From Hyparrhenia diplandra (lineage: Eukaryota; Streptophyta; Magnoliopsida; Poales; Poaceae): a stretch of DNA of 64,000 nt. Positions 44,601 through 55,168 of this stretch are shown here, piece after piece. Under the pieces are notes generated by a model that saw only the letters and a program-made list of their open reading frames with translations, ran no database searches and was not told where the DNA came from. Each line of letters opens with the position of its first letter. Position 1 is the stretch's first letter. The translations under genes and the position numbers were made by a program. The stretch covers positions 186,001-250,000 of the forward strand of contig JADLZK010007174.1 in assembly GCA_015847255.1 (NCBI GenBank), read 5' to 3'.

Positions 44601-45585
44601 CATAAACGTTACTCCTACACCATAATATATGCATGAGATCTTACGTGTCCCTTGGTACATGTACACGACGACATTTTTCCACATGGGGACGCAGCTGGTG
44701 TGTTGGAATCCGCACGTGCTTCTTCTTATTCTAACAAGCCAAGAAGCCCTAGCCCCTGGGCCCTCCCTCAGGCGCGCGGACACGCAACCGCCGCCATCGC
44801 CGTCCGTTCCGGACCCAACGGCCCGATGCGAGTCCCGCCCGGTCACGCCGGCCCGCCGCGTCGCGTCTCCGTCTCTGCTCCGGGCAGCCCCACCGACCAG
44901 TCACGGGCGCGTCTCCCCGACGCTTACATCCGGGCCCCACACCTCGGTCCCCTGACAAAGTCCCAAAGGCTCGCGGAGCGCCACACCAGCGAGCCCTTCC
45001 GAGAGAAGCGAGCGAAGCCGTGCCGCCCGCGAGGAGAGAGAGAGAGGGGCGGAGGAGAGAGAAACCCCTAGTCCTCCAGGCTCCAGCCGCCTCCTCGCCT
45101 TCCCCCCTCACCCCTCGCCGCCTCCACCTCCGCCTCCGCGCAGCGGAGGGAGGGAGACCTAGAGGGGTTCGCGCCCGCGGACGGCGGCGCCGGCGCCTTC
45201 GCCTGCGGAAGGCCCCACGAGATCTCGCGGCGGCGCCGCCGGCTGGTGTGCGGCGGCGGCGGGCGGGTGACCTGAGCGGCGAGCGGTGCTGGTGGTGGGT
45301 GCTCGGTGAGTCCGCTCGATTCCCCTCGCCGCGGGAGCGTCCGTCCGCTCGAGCTGCCTCCCCCCTCGAATCGAGGGTTCTGGTAGGCGGGGTCGCGCCT
45401 CCCGCTCCCTTCCCCGGCGACCGCGGAATAATAAGCTAGCCCTTCCCCCTCTCGCCTCTCGCGTAGGGGAGGGGTTAGGGGTTAGGTTTCCTCCGGAATT
45501 GCGGGCGGAATTCTTCCGCCAAGGCGGCGCATTGCTTCCCTTGGGCGCTCCCTCCCTCACCCCCTCGGGAGACAGCAAGCAAGCA
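44601..45585 (+). promoter_or_regulatory. Promoter and long GC-rich 5' UTR of the GTE gene
   Basis: GC content rises sharply from about 44740 and stays high to the ATG at 45586, a pattern typical of grass 5' ends. GAGAGA and GGCGGCG repeats at 45030-45280 are consistent with a leader. A GGTGAGT at about 45303 followed by a pyrimidine-rich stretch could be the donor of a 5' UTR intron. Long frames on both strands are compositional. Confidence 0.5.
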
Positions 45586-48500
45586 ATGATGGGGAAGACG
45601 CATAGGTTCTCCAAGGGCCACCCGCTCGGCTTCGTGCCTGACTACCGGCACGGGGTGGTGGAGACAGTCGGGGACTCCAAGGGGCTCATCGGCGGGGCTA
45701 GCAGCAGCCCCGCCAGGATCGACTCGGGGAGCTCCTGTGCGCTTCTTCCGCCCAAGAGGAAGTGCGGCGTCAGCGTGAATTCCGAGGATGGGGAAGGCGC
45801 CTCGGGGTTCAGCGTGCCCCGGGAGGTGTTCTCGCTGCCCAGGATGACTCCTGTGGACAAGAAGGACCTGGAGATGAGGCTCCGCCAGGAGCTCGCGCAG
45901 GTGAGGGACCTTCAGAGTAGGCTGTTCTCCAGAGGACCTGCGGTGAGCATGAATGGTGTGGCGGCGGCCGTGTCGGCGCCTCCAGCAGGTGATGTGCAGC
46001 CCAAGAAAAAGGTCGAGAAGCTCAAGCGGAGCGATTCGGTGCAGATGGACAGGGTAGCGCCGCCACCGCCACCAGCGGCCATTGCTCCACCTGTTGCCAG
46101 CTCTGTTAACTACACATCGTCGTTTAAACAATGTGCCAACCTTCTCAAGTCCCTTATGAGCCATGGATGGGCAGGCCCGTTTCTTGTCCCGGTTGACATT
46201 GTGAAGTTGAACATCCCTGACTATTTTCAAATAGTCAAGCAGCCCATGGATTTGGGTACGATCCAGAAAAAGATCAAGGCTGGCATGTACTCTACACCTC
46301 TGGAATTCGCTGCAGATGTGAGGCTCACTTTCAGCAACGCTATGAATTATAACCCAGTCAATAATGATGTCCATTTAATGGCCAAAACTTTGAGCAAGAA
46401 CTTTGAGACTCGATGGAGGCTTATTGAGAAGAAGCTCCTAAACCAGATGAGAAGCCCCCTCCACCAGATGTCAGGTCCCTCAACCAGATGTGAGGCCCCC
46501 TCAACCAGATGAGAAGCCTCCTCAACAAGTTGAGAAGCCTCCTGTGAGGGAGCCCACAAAAAAGAATTCAACTAAGAGAGTTGCAATTGAGAAAGAAGAC
46601 CCCACCAAGAAAAAACCCTCAAAGAAATCTGTATCTAAGCAAGACATCTTTCAGGAAGAAGATTCAGCGGACAATCCACTTTTGCAACCAAAGAAGAGGA
46701 AAACCTCTCCTTTGGTACAAGGTGCTCCTTTGGTAGAGGCTATTGTTCCAACTGGAAAGAGAATGATGACGAATGAGCAAAAATATGATTTAAGTGCAAG
46801 ATTACAATCATTTGGTGCGATCATTCCAGATCATGTAGTTGAGTTCATAAGGAGTCATGCTGATAATTGCGAAACTGACGAAGAGGAATTGGAGATTGAT
46901 ATGGATGCTCTTAGTCATGATACACTTTTTGAATTACAGAAGCTACTTGATGACTACGACAGGGTTAATCCGTCACGAAACCTTACAGAAGAGGAGCCTC
47001 ATGAGGTTGAGGTGGGTGCTGCGGTATTAGAAGATTGCAATTTCATTGTTTCATTTCGTAAATAACTGTTTTATGCTCTGCTCAACAGTCTCGAGTCAAT
47101 ATGAACTCATAAATCCATCAGTGTGTAACGATGAACTCATAAATGCATCAGTGTGTAACGATGAAGGTCTGTTTCTCATCCATTGCTCACTTATGATACT
47201 GATTTTTCGTGCAAGCTAAAATATTATATGCATGTTTTCAGGCAATGAGCTCATTGATGAGGATGTTGATATTGGGGAGAATGACCCTCCAGTTTCGACT
47301 CTTCCTCCTGTGGTACTTGAAGATGAAACCGCAGACAGAAGCAGCAAGCTTAGTACATCTAGCAGTTCTAGTAGTGACTCAGAATCATCCTCAAGTGGTG
47401 CGTAATTTCACCCCAAACTTCCTATTGGCACCACTATGATACTGGACCCATCAAAGTACTTTGGGCACAATATGCTGCTAGCTTTCTCATGACACACGAT
47501 GCAAATTAGCAATCTTATTGACTATGTCGTTCACAAGGATGGTTAATAAAGCAGTCAGAGTTGATAGAATGACATATCTACTTATGACACATTGATTTGA
47601 GTCTTGCAGTATTACTTCTCCCTCATTTTTCTCAGCTGACTATTCTTTTCTAGTTCCATAAAATAGTTATCCAATAAATGCTACATGTTACTGGAAGTAA
47701 TCCCAAGTTAGATTTTGGACTTAATTGGCGTCCTTATGAATGACATGCTTATGTAGTTGTGTGTTTGTGCTGCTAGAAGTTGAACTAGGGGTTGGATATA
47801 TTGTACTGTTCCATAATAAATTTACGTCAATTAGTTCAATGGAACAAAAGCAGGCTTACAGGACTATGCTTCGGTTTATTCTTTGGCCTAAACTTTTTTA
47901 TATTGTACACTTTTTTTAATAGCAACCAAACAGATCATGATGGCACAACAGTATATGGGACAGGGCAACATTTAGTTTTGCCCCTTCATGGCCTACCTTC
48001 CTTCTCACCTGCATATCTTTGTCCTTGCACGCTCTAATTTAATAGAGAATGCAATAGTTTTAACCGCTTACAGAAAATTTAACTGTTGATGCTGCCAATT
48101 GTTATGAAACCCATAAAGAAACAAATTTTCCAAGTATTTCACTGAATATTAGGATCTAGCTTCTGCTATTATATACACGTTCGTGAATCATTTGTTTATT
48201 AGCAAGGTCAGTTGATGAATCAACACATTGGATTATCCTTCTGTATTTCTGGACTGTTTTGTGCATTCTACTACAATAATTGTGGGAATTCTGTGTTTAT
48301 GATTTAGAAAGGCGAAACGGTTGTCTTTAGAAGTGAATTATTGATGGACACTTAGATACATCATCTCTCTAATTGCTCAACTCAGTACAAGAACAATGAC
48401 AAATAGTGAGAGAAATTGTGGTAGTACTAAAATTGCAAGGTCATTTTTAGTCTCTGTAACCCTTATGACCTATTTGTTCACCCATCTGCCAAGTTCTTGA

Positions 48501-49130
48501 ACTTAGATGAGCAATTAATAAGATGTATCTAACTGCACCCACCTGCCAAGTTCATGAACTTAAATGAGCAATTGGAAAGATGATGTATCTATGTACACCC
48601 ATTTGACAAGTCAGTGCATTTTACTCTTAAATTAATCATCAGGACCCTTATATTACTGTTCATATTTGAAAAGTGACATTTTATCTGTATTGCATAATCT
48701 TCATGGGGTATGATTTGATGATTTAGTTTCAAGTACAAATATAAAAATTGAATTCTATGTAGCCAACCAATTGCTGTTTTCCAACTTTGTCTCAGAGCCA
48801 AGGCATAAAAAAAAAAAATCAAAATGCAAACAATATGTATTATATACTTCCTTTTAGAACAAGAATGGACATGTTCATCTGCTGCACACTGTTTCTCTTT
48901 GTTGTGTCATAACTTGCATGAGTTGTCATGTCCAACACACTGATAATATTTCTGTTTTTACCTCCAAAGATTCAGAATCAAGTAGCTCTTCTGGAAGTGA
49001 TGCGGATGCCAAAGCTCCTCAACAAAACAGCGGGTCAAAGGTTCTTATATACCATGTTATCTGAATCTTTTTGGAGTGGTAGAAGTTTCAATCAAATTTA
49101 TCTTTCTGTTGATGTGATGGATATTTAAGA

Positions 49131-49174
<44 letters not shown>

Positions 49175-50822
49175 TGTCTACATGCAGGAAAAAATTCTAC
49201 CTGCGGATGGCTTGGATCAGGAAAAGGGTAAGTTTTCTTTCATAGGTCTATCATCAATATTTGGAATCTCAATCAAACCCTCCTGTTTTCCGCTACTAAC
49301 ATAACCTTATGGAACTCAACACAAAACTCAACGAAAATAATGGTGTAATGATACATACATGTCCAAAGTCCATGCCTTTTTTTTTTGAAAAAGTGTTTAC
49401 CACTTTTTTTTTTCTACATGAAATAATTAGCATATGTGCAATTACTATCTCGTGTTGTGTGAGCTGATGGATTTGATTTTTATATCCTAGACAGTGATTC
49501 GGGTTACACTCGACCTGAGAATTACCGAACCAATTGGATGAACTGCCCATCCAAAATTATTTGTTTTATTCTGACGAATAGCAATCTGTTAGCAGTGGCA
49601 GGTCCACAGTTCATTTTCATGGGTCAGTCATTGGGTATGATCTTCAGAGGTCGATAATTGGGCATGTCTTTTGAGTAGGATCATTCCCTTATTGCATCTG
49701 AACCTTTGAACTGGACCTTTTCTTTCTATAGAATTCCTATACATAACTTGTTTTATTGAAACGAATGACACTACACCTCTAAATGTTTCCAGATAACATT
49801 TCCTGGGCTTTGCAATCCAGGAATATATAACTACTTATACCTTACACACTCTTGATTTAATTTGCAGATTCACTAAACACATTAAATTTACCAGAGCAAA
49901 GTACAAACCCTATATCTGTTTCTGCTGATGGCGAGGGTAAGCATGAATTTTCATGATGGCCGGTGAATACCCAATCTTCTGTGGTAGAGAAAATGGGTTC
50001 CCTTACAGGTCTATGTATGAAAATTTTAGGGGAAATGTATCTGAGAAGCAGGTCTCCCCTGACAAGCAAATCCGAGCTGCCCTTCTGAGGAGCCGCTTTG
50101 CCGATACGATTCTTAAGGCTCGTGAAAAGGCCCTTGATCAGGTGTGTATGTGAAAATGATTCCTCGAGAGTGTTATTGTTTGGGTGTTGTGTGTTATTCA
50201 CTGCAAGCTCACCTGATTGTTTATGCCAGACTTCAAAAAAGGATCCTGAGAAGCTTCGACGTGAAAGGGAGGAACTTGAGAGGGTACAAAGAGAAGGTGA
50301 GATGCAATAGAATCATTTTTAGCTGACAACAGTTGCGTGACAGAATTTCTATTACAGAGAGAGCTCGGTTGCAAGCTGAGGCTAAAGCTGCAGAGGATGT
50401 TCGAAAGAGGGCTGAAGCAGCAGCTGCTGCTGAGGCTGCTGCACAAGCTAAACGGCAAAGAGAACTTGAGAGAGAAGCAGCTCGCAAAGCTTTGCAAGAG
50501 GTAATCTCTACTGTATGCTCTCCACAGACAACATCATATGCTCTGCTGTTACCATACTTGAAGTGTTATCAATGTTGGCTCGCAGATGGAGAAAACTGTT
50601 GAGATCAATGAAGGGAGCCATTTTTTGAAAGATCTTGAAATGCTGGGAAGTGTCACAGGTGAACAGATACCCAACTTGGTTGGTGAAACAAGTCCTGGGT
50701 TTCAAATGGGAAGCAACACCCTAGAAAAGCTCGGGTTGTACATGAAAAATGATGAAGATGATGAGGATGGTGATTTCACAGATGAGCCACTGGTTGATGT
50801 TGAAGAGGGAGAAATAGATTAA
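45586..50822 (+). CDS. GTE-type bromodomain-NET (BET) transcription regulator, GTE8-11-like
   Basis: Nuclear BET-family protein that binds acetylated histones. Ten exons: 45586-47015, 47089-47166, 47242-47397, 48970-49040, 49188-49227, 49868-49936, 50030-50141, 50230-50296, 50358-50500 and 50586-50822. MMGKTHRFSKGHPLGFVPDY starts the protein; a start 87 bases upstream is in frame but not family-like. The bromodomain spans about residues 180-285 (GPFLVPVD, PDYFQIVKQPMDLGTI, FSNAMNYNP with the acetyl-lysine-contacting Asn). The NET domain follows (FGAIIPDHVVEFIRSH, EIDMDALSHDTLFELQKLLDDY). Further on are Ser-rich exons, a charged coiled coil (EKLRREREELERVQRE, KRQRELEREAARKALQ) and an acidic C-terminus. 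Frame breaks occur at 46440 (A missing), 46478 (C missing) and 50033-50035 (A missing); the sequence after each is typical of the family. Confidence 0.93.
47101..47160 (+). repeat. 30-bp tandem duplication inside GTE exon 2
   Basis: Two adjacent 30-bp units (47101-47130 and 47131-47160) differ at one base (CCA versus GCA). Because 30 is divisible by 3 the protein gains ten residues in frame: ELINPSVCND followed by ELINASVCND. Confidence 0.85.
49133..49172. repeat. (CT)n microsatellite, about 20 units
   Basis: Uninterrupted CT array in the GTE intron, ending about 15 bases before the exon at 49188, so it forms part of that acceptor's pyrimidine tract. Confidence 0.95.
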
Positions 50823-51860
50823 TTGTTTCTGGACCATTTTTGATACGTTACTGGAGACCCGTTGGCATGACTGATCTGCATAGCTTTTCTTTGGTATACA
50901 AAGTGACCTGACGAAAGATCGCGGTCGCATCGAACTTGAAGGTCTGGTATTCATTTTGTAACTGCCCAAGTTTTGGAGCCAAGTTGGCAAATGTGGTGGA
51001 AGTTCGTCATGCTGCATGCGAGGAATGCATGGAGTGTGCTTATCGTTTGGATTGAGTTCCATATCCATAAAAATGGAATGGCGCGTTTATTGCATATATG
51101 ATGAGGCCATTAAAGGGGGATGACAAGGAGAGGGTTGGGGTGGGGCACAAGGAGTGATGGTGATGGTTCTTGGCTCCTGAGCAGGCGTGAGCCGTTTTTG
51201 AGGGGTAGTTTTAGAGCCATTTCCGTGTTGTGAATGTAATATTGGAAACTGTACAAAAGTTAGCCTGATAGATGGATAACATTGCCTTTAATTTATGCAG
51301 TCTCAGTTCACCTTTTTCAGAGTACCAGTTTTGATGAGATGCTGCCCTTTTCATATTGCTTTGGGATACTGTTGTTTATTACTTTGACACAGAGGTTCTG
51401 ATATGTATCTTGTCAATTGTGTATGTGCACGATCTTTCAGTAGTGATGTTTACTAGCCAGTTTATATAGTATTATCTTAGGTCACATACATGGGTCTTGA
51501 CGCAATTGTTTCTGCTGGCATTAGTGTAGAATTATGTAGGTGAGGCTGTAGAGTGGATAAGGCGCGTAGAATATGTTGTAGCGAGGAGGGCAGTTGAGTT
51601 CCTTCCATGTGGCTATGAATCCGTTTGTACGCCTAGAATTTGATAATATACATTTGCTTGTTTTTGGATAAAATCGTTCTCCCAGTACATGTGAATTGGT
51701 GTGGAAGATAAACTAATTTCTGTCCTCGTTCCCTGAGCTGTGTGTGAAAAAGTTATAAGTTGTTAAAATGTTTATTTGTTTTAAAAACATGACCAAATTT
51801 ATAGATTTTTTTGATAACACAAATTTATAGAAATTTGTTTTGGGATGGAGCTAAAGTTAA
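50823..51860. other. 3' flank of the GTE gene
   Basis: Presumed 3' UTR over the first few hundred bases. No conserved frame. Confidence 0.45.
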
Positions 51861-51863
51861 TTA

Positions 51864-52222
51864 CTTCATCTGTTTCAAATTGTACTCCCTTAGCCCTAAA
51901 ATAAACGTAATTTTTTGACTTTTGCAAACTGTGTTTGACCGTTAAATCTTATCTTTTCTTCTACAAATATTATCACTTTTTTGTTATGACCTACTACATC
52001 ACTAACGATATTTTAATAACATTTAATTTGTTTTATAATTTAAATAAAAGTTTTGAATAAGACGAAGTGGTCAAACATAGTTTCTAAAAGTTAAAGAATT
52101 GTGTTTATTTTGGAACGGAGGGAGTAAGTCGTTTTGATTTTTTGGTTCCACTATTGTCTAGATACATAGCTAAGTGGATGTACCAAAAAGGTAAAGCGAT
52201 TTACATTTTGGAACGGAGGGAG
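51864..52222. mobile_element. MITE interrupted by a second MITE (outer element)
   Basis: The left end CTTCATCTGTTTCAAATTGTA continues after the inner insertion as AGTCGTTTTGATTTTT. The right end is the inverse of CTCCCTCCGTTCCAAAATG. The ends fit the Stowaway pattern. The uninterrupted phrase TTTGTAAGTCGTTTGATTT recurs at about 52236, supporting the joined reading. Confidence 0.65.
51885..52124. mobile_element. Stowaway-type MITE nested in the outer MITE
   Basis: About 240 bp. It begins CTCCCTTAGCCCTAAAATAAACG and ends with the inverse of CTCCCTCCGTTCCAAAATAAACAC. TA is duplicated at 51883-51884 and 52125-52126. Subterminal TTTTTTGACTTT and TAAAAGTTAAAGAATT also pair. Confidence 0.75.
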
Positions 52223-52342
52223 CCTCTATCCTAATTTGTAAGTCGTTTGATTTTTTTTTTCTCTCTAAGCCACCACTCGCCTTATTCAAAAACTTATGCA
52301 AATTTTTTTTTTTTTCGTGGGTTGCTTTTTTTAATAAAAAAA

Positions 52343-53312
52343 TTATTCAAGAATTATCTGCCGGAGTCCTCCAATCGGTGACAGCACCATCAGCAGCACT
52401 CAATAACAATGCATATCTGAAGAACATGTACAACACAGGGGAAAGAAAGTAGAGGTCAAGCAGACACACTCTGATGCTGAACTGAAGAGAGAGAGAGAGA
52501 GAGATCAATATTCTTACCCAATTGGTGAACCATGAGAGGCTGAACCTTCTGGGCTTGTAGATGATGATGAGCCACATAATGCAGGGAAGCTGACAGGAAT
52601 TAACGAGAGATTCGGTCAGCTCTGCTGCAAGAAACATGAACCTGACTGACTCTGCAGTACTGCACATCCTGATGAAACGAAACTACTGTAGCACGAAATA
52701 GCTTGTCGGTGCATAGGCGAATCCACAAGAAACGGAGCAGTTCGCTGAAGAAGGGGAAGGTGATGGCCACGAACATTGTGAGCGCTGCACAGGTTGTTGC
52801 ATTGCATTGCATCTCATGCCAGTCTTGTCCATGTGTGCAGTTCATCAGAGTTTTCAGTTTAGAGTTTCAGGCATTGCATTACCAACATAGACACTGAATC
52901 CAGGCCTGAACCAGTACTTCCTCACCAGCACCGTCTCGACCATGTCGAACACCGGCATGGTGTAGTGTACACCTGGTGGCTACCGACGGCGTGGACGACG
53001 ACCAACATGTATTCATGTTGGCGGCGTCGATGAGCCAGCGCGGCCTGTTGAGGGCGATGAAGATGTTCTCGTCGACGCCGTTGCCCAAGGCCCAGTAGCC
53101 GACGATCGCGACGGGGAAGTAGCACGCGGCGATGATGACGTAGGCGACCACGACGCCCTTCCACATGGGCTTCTTGGACGGCTTCCCCGGCATCGACGGG
53201 ATGGTGGCCTGGATCTCCAGCACCACGTTGTGCCCGGCGTACGTGAACGCCACGTCGCCCAGCGCACCCAGGAAGCCGAACACCTTCCCCGGCGTCGTCG
53301 TCGCGCGCAGGC
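52343..53312 (-). pseudogene. Truncated LHT1-type amino-acid transporter, second copy
   Basis: Partial duplicate of the transporter at the right end of the window, keeping introns, so it arose by DNA duplication and not by retroposition. It starts in mid-gene at LRATTTPGKVFGFLGALGDVAF (homology ends abruptly at 53312) and continues through MWKGVVVAYVIIAACYFP. It is then disrupted: extra bases near 53007-53015 and 52960-52965, a one-base loss with loss of the donor site in the exon near 52700-52790 (FLWIRLC instead of FFGGFAYAP), and a G lost in the last exon (near 52391). The exon LPCIMWLIIIYKPRRFSLSW is intact. The 5' half is absent; a TIR element begins where homology stops. Non-functional. 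Confidence 0.85.
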
Positions 53313-55068
53313 TGTACTGTATATAGGGTGCACTTTCTATACACCTGCAAGTAACTACACCCACAGGAGTATGCCTTGGATTGAGGGGCCGGCTATCTAT
53401 CCGATGGTTAACGGGGTGAGAAGCATGACCCGTTTAGGCTGTTAGTTGCTGTGCCGCATTTTTTTCTCACGTTGCTAGATTAGTAGGTGCATGCACCTAA
53501 ATCTAAACTGTTTTTAAATATAATCGGCTGCATGTGTCCATACTTGTTTTTTTTAAAGGACGTATGCATTCATACTAGTGTATATATATGCATATACTTA
53601 CGTGACAAGATAGTATAAGTACATACTATTTTATTAGTTGTTTAGAGAAGGTACACTTTTTGAAAAGAACATACAGTAAGACGGTACAATTCATATATAT
53701 CCCTTTTTGACCATATACTATGCACACGGGTGTATCCAGACTAATTCTAGGATTAAAATATATAGGTATTTGTATATACTTTTCTTGACAAAATTATGTG
53801 AAGTATGTCTATGTACATGGTTAAGAAAGTATGGAGACATACATATTATTCGTGTTCCTAGGAGTATATGTACATATATGGTTTAGTGAAGTATGAAGAC
53901 ATACTCACATATAATCCTGGGAGTATATATATGTACATATATGGTTAAGATAAGTATGCGGACATACTCACGTACATATTATTCCTGGAGTATACGTACA
54001 TACATGCATACTTTTCATAATAGAGTATCTGTACTATTGCTAATTAATACAGATGCGCCTTTTATGCTTGCCGCTGGGAGAGAATTTCCATCAGTCTTGA
54101 GTCTTGACTCTTACTCGGACTAATTGCTGCCATGATCTAGTCTTCTTCATCTTGCCGTTGCTTGGCTTCAACTGGTCTCCGGCCAGTGAAAAAATTCATG
54201 GTGCTGCGTAGCTTACGCCGGCGATGAAACCAAGAAAACAGAGGCCTGTACTGCATGATGGTGATTTGTGTTAAGATTAGATTAATAGAATCAAGATACG
54301 AGTATATATAATTATATATGCACGCGGCCGTCGCCAAACCTCTGCTCAATTTGAGAACACAAGAATCTGAATTACAGAGAATAAGAAATCTGTTGATGCA
54401 TACCGAGAAATGAAGCAATCACCGTACGTAGATCAGGCTGGATTTCCATTCCAAAACAGTCTACGGGGTAATAAGGATGACAGGGACACCCTACCAGGGA
54501 CGATGCAGGCAGCGTTTGACCGGATCAAGAACAGCCGTGTGACGCTTGACTCCGGCACAGAGCAGCTCGGCAGGGCCGGACCTTGAGTCTGGCGTGCTCG
54601 CGCAGCCCGCTCGACGGAGGAGAAGAGGCGTCACCGCAGCGGAGGGCGGAGCCGCCTTGGGCCGCCAGGGCCACCGACGGTGGTGAGCCCGCGGCCGCTG
54701 CCATCGCAGGGGGGGGTGTGGACGCGAGCACGGTCGGCGACGACGCGCGTCATAGCTGCAGTCCAAGAGGCCGCGCATAGTTCGAGGTTGGGCTGCCGGT
54801 CATGGAGGGAAGGTCGCGTGACGCCGCCGCCACGGCACGGGCTAACCTCGGTCTCTTCAATGCAGTTGACGTCGCGAATAAATGAGATCCATGGGCGTTA
54901 TCCAACTGCAGTAGCTAAAAAATAGGACCGATTTAATTTCACCCATTGCATTACGGGTGCATGCACATCACCCGCTAATACCTGGTGCCCGTCTAGTCTG
55001 CCGAGTAGAGAAAGCACATGTAGGTGTACACGGGAGTAATCGCACCCAGGTGTAGGAAAAAATTTACC
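53313..55068. mobile_element. Probable TIR DNA element with GC-rich insert and internal minisatellite
   Basis: The left end (TATATAGGGTGCACTTTCTA, then TACACCTGCAAGTAACTACACCC) is similar to the inverse of the right end (CCTACACCTGGGTGCGATTACTCCC at about 55020-55050). At 53810-54010 there are about three imperfect copies of a 60-70 bp unit containing GTATATGTACATATATGGTT and GACATACTCAC. A GC-rich patch at about 54540-54860 is open on both strands without a recognisable domain. The imperfect ends suggest an old element. Confidence 0.5.
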
Positions 55069-55168
55069 ATATATATATATATATATATTTTGATGAAACA
55101 GAGAGGGGTGTGACCCCCTACTGGGCTTTTATTGAATACATAAAAGGAATAAAATTACACACAGATGT

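Noticed and set aside
45475..46374. Minus-strand open frame of 299 codons
   Set aside because: Antisense shadow of the first GTE exon, produced by GC-rich codon use.
49133..49172. Possible CRISPR-like or regulatory array
   Set aside because: It is a plain (CT)n microsatellite in an intron, and CRISPR arrays are not expected in plant nuclear DNA.
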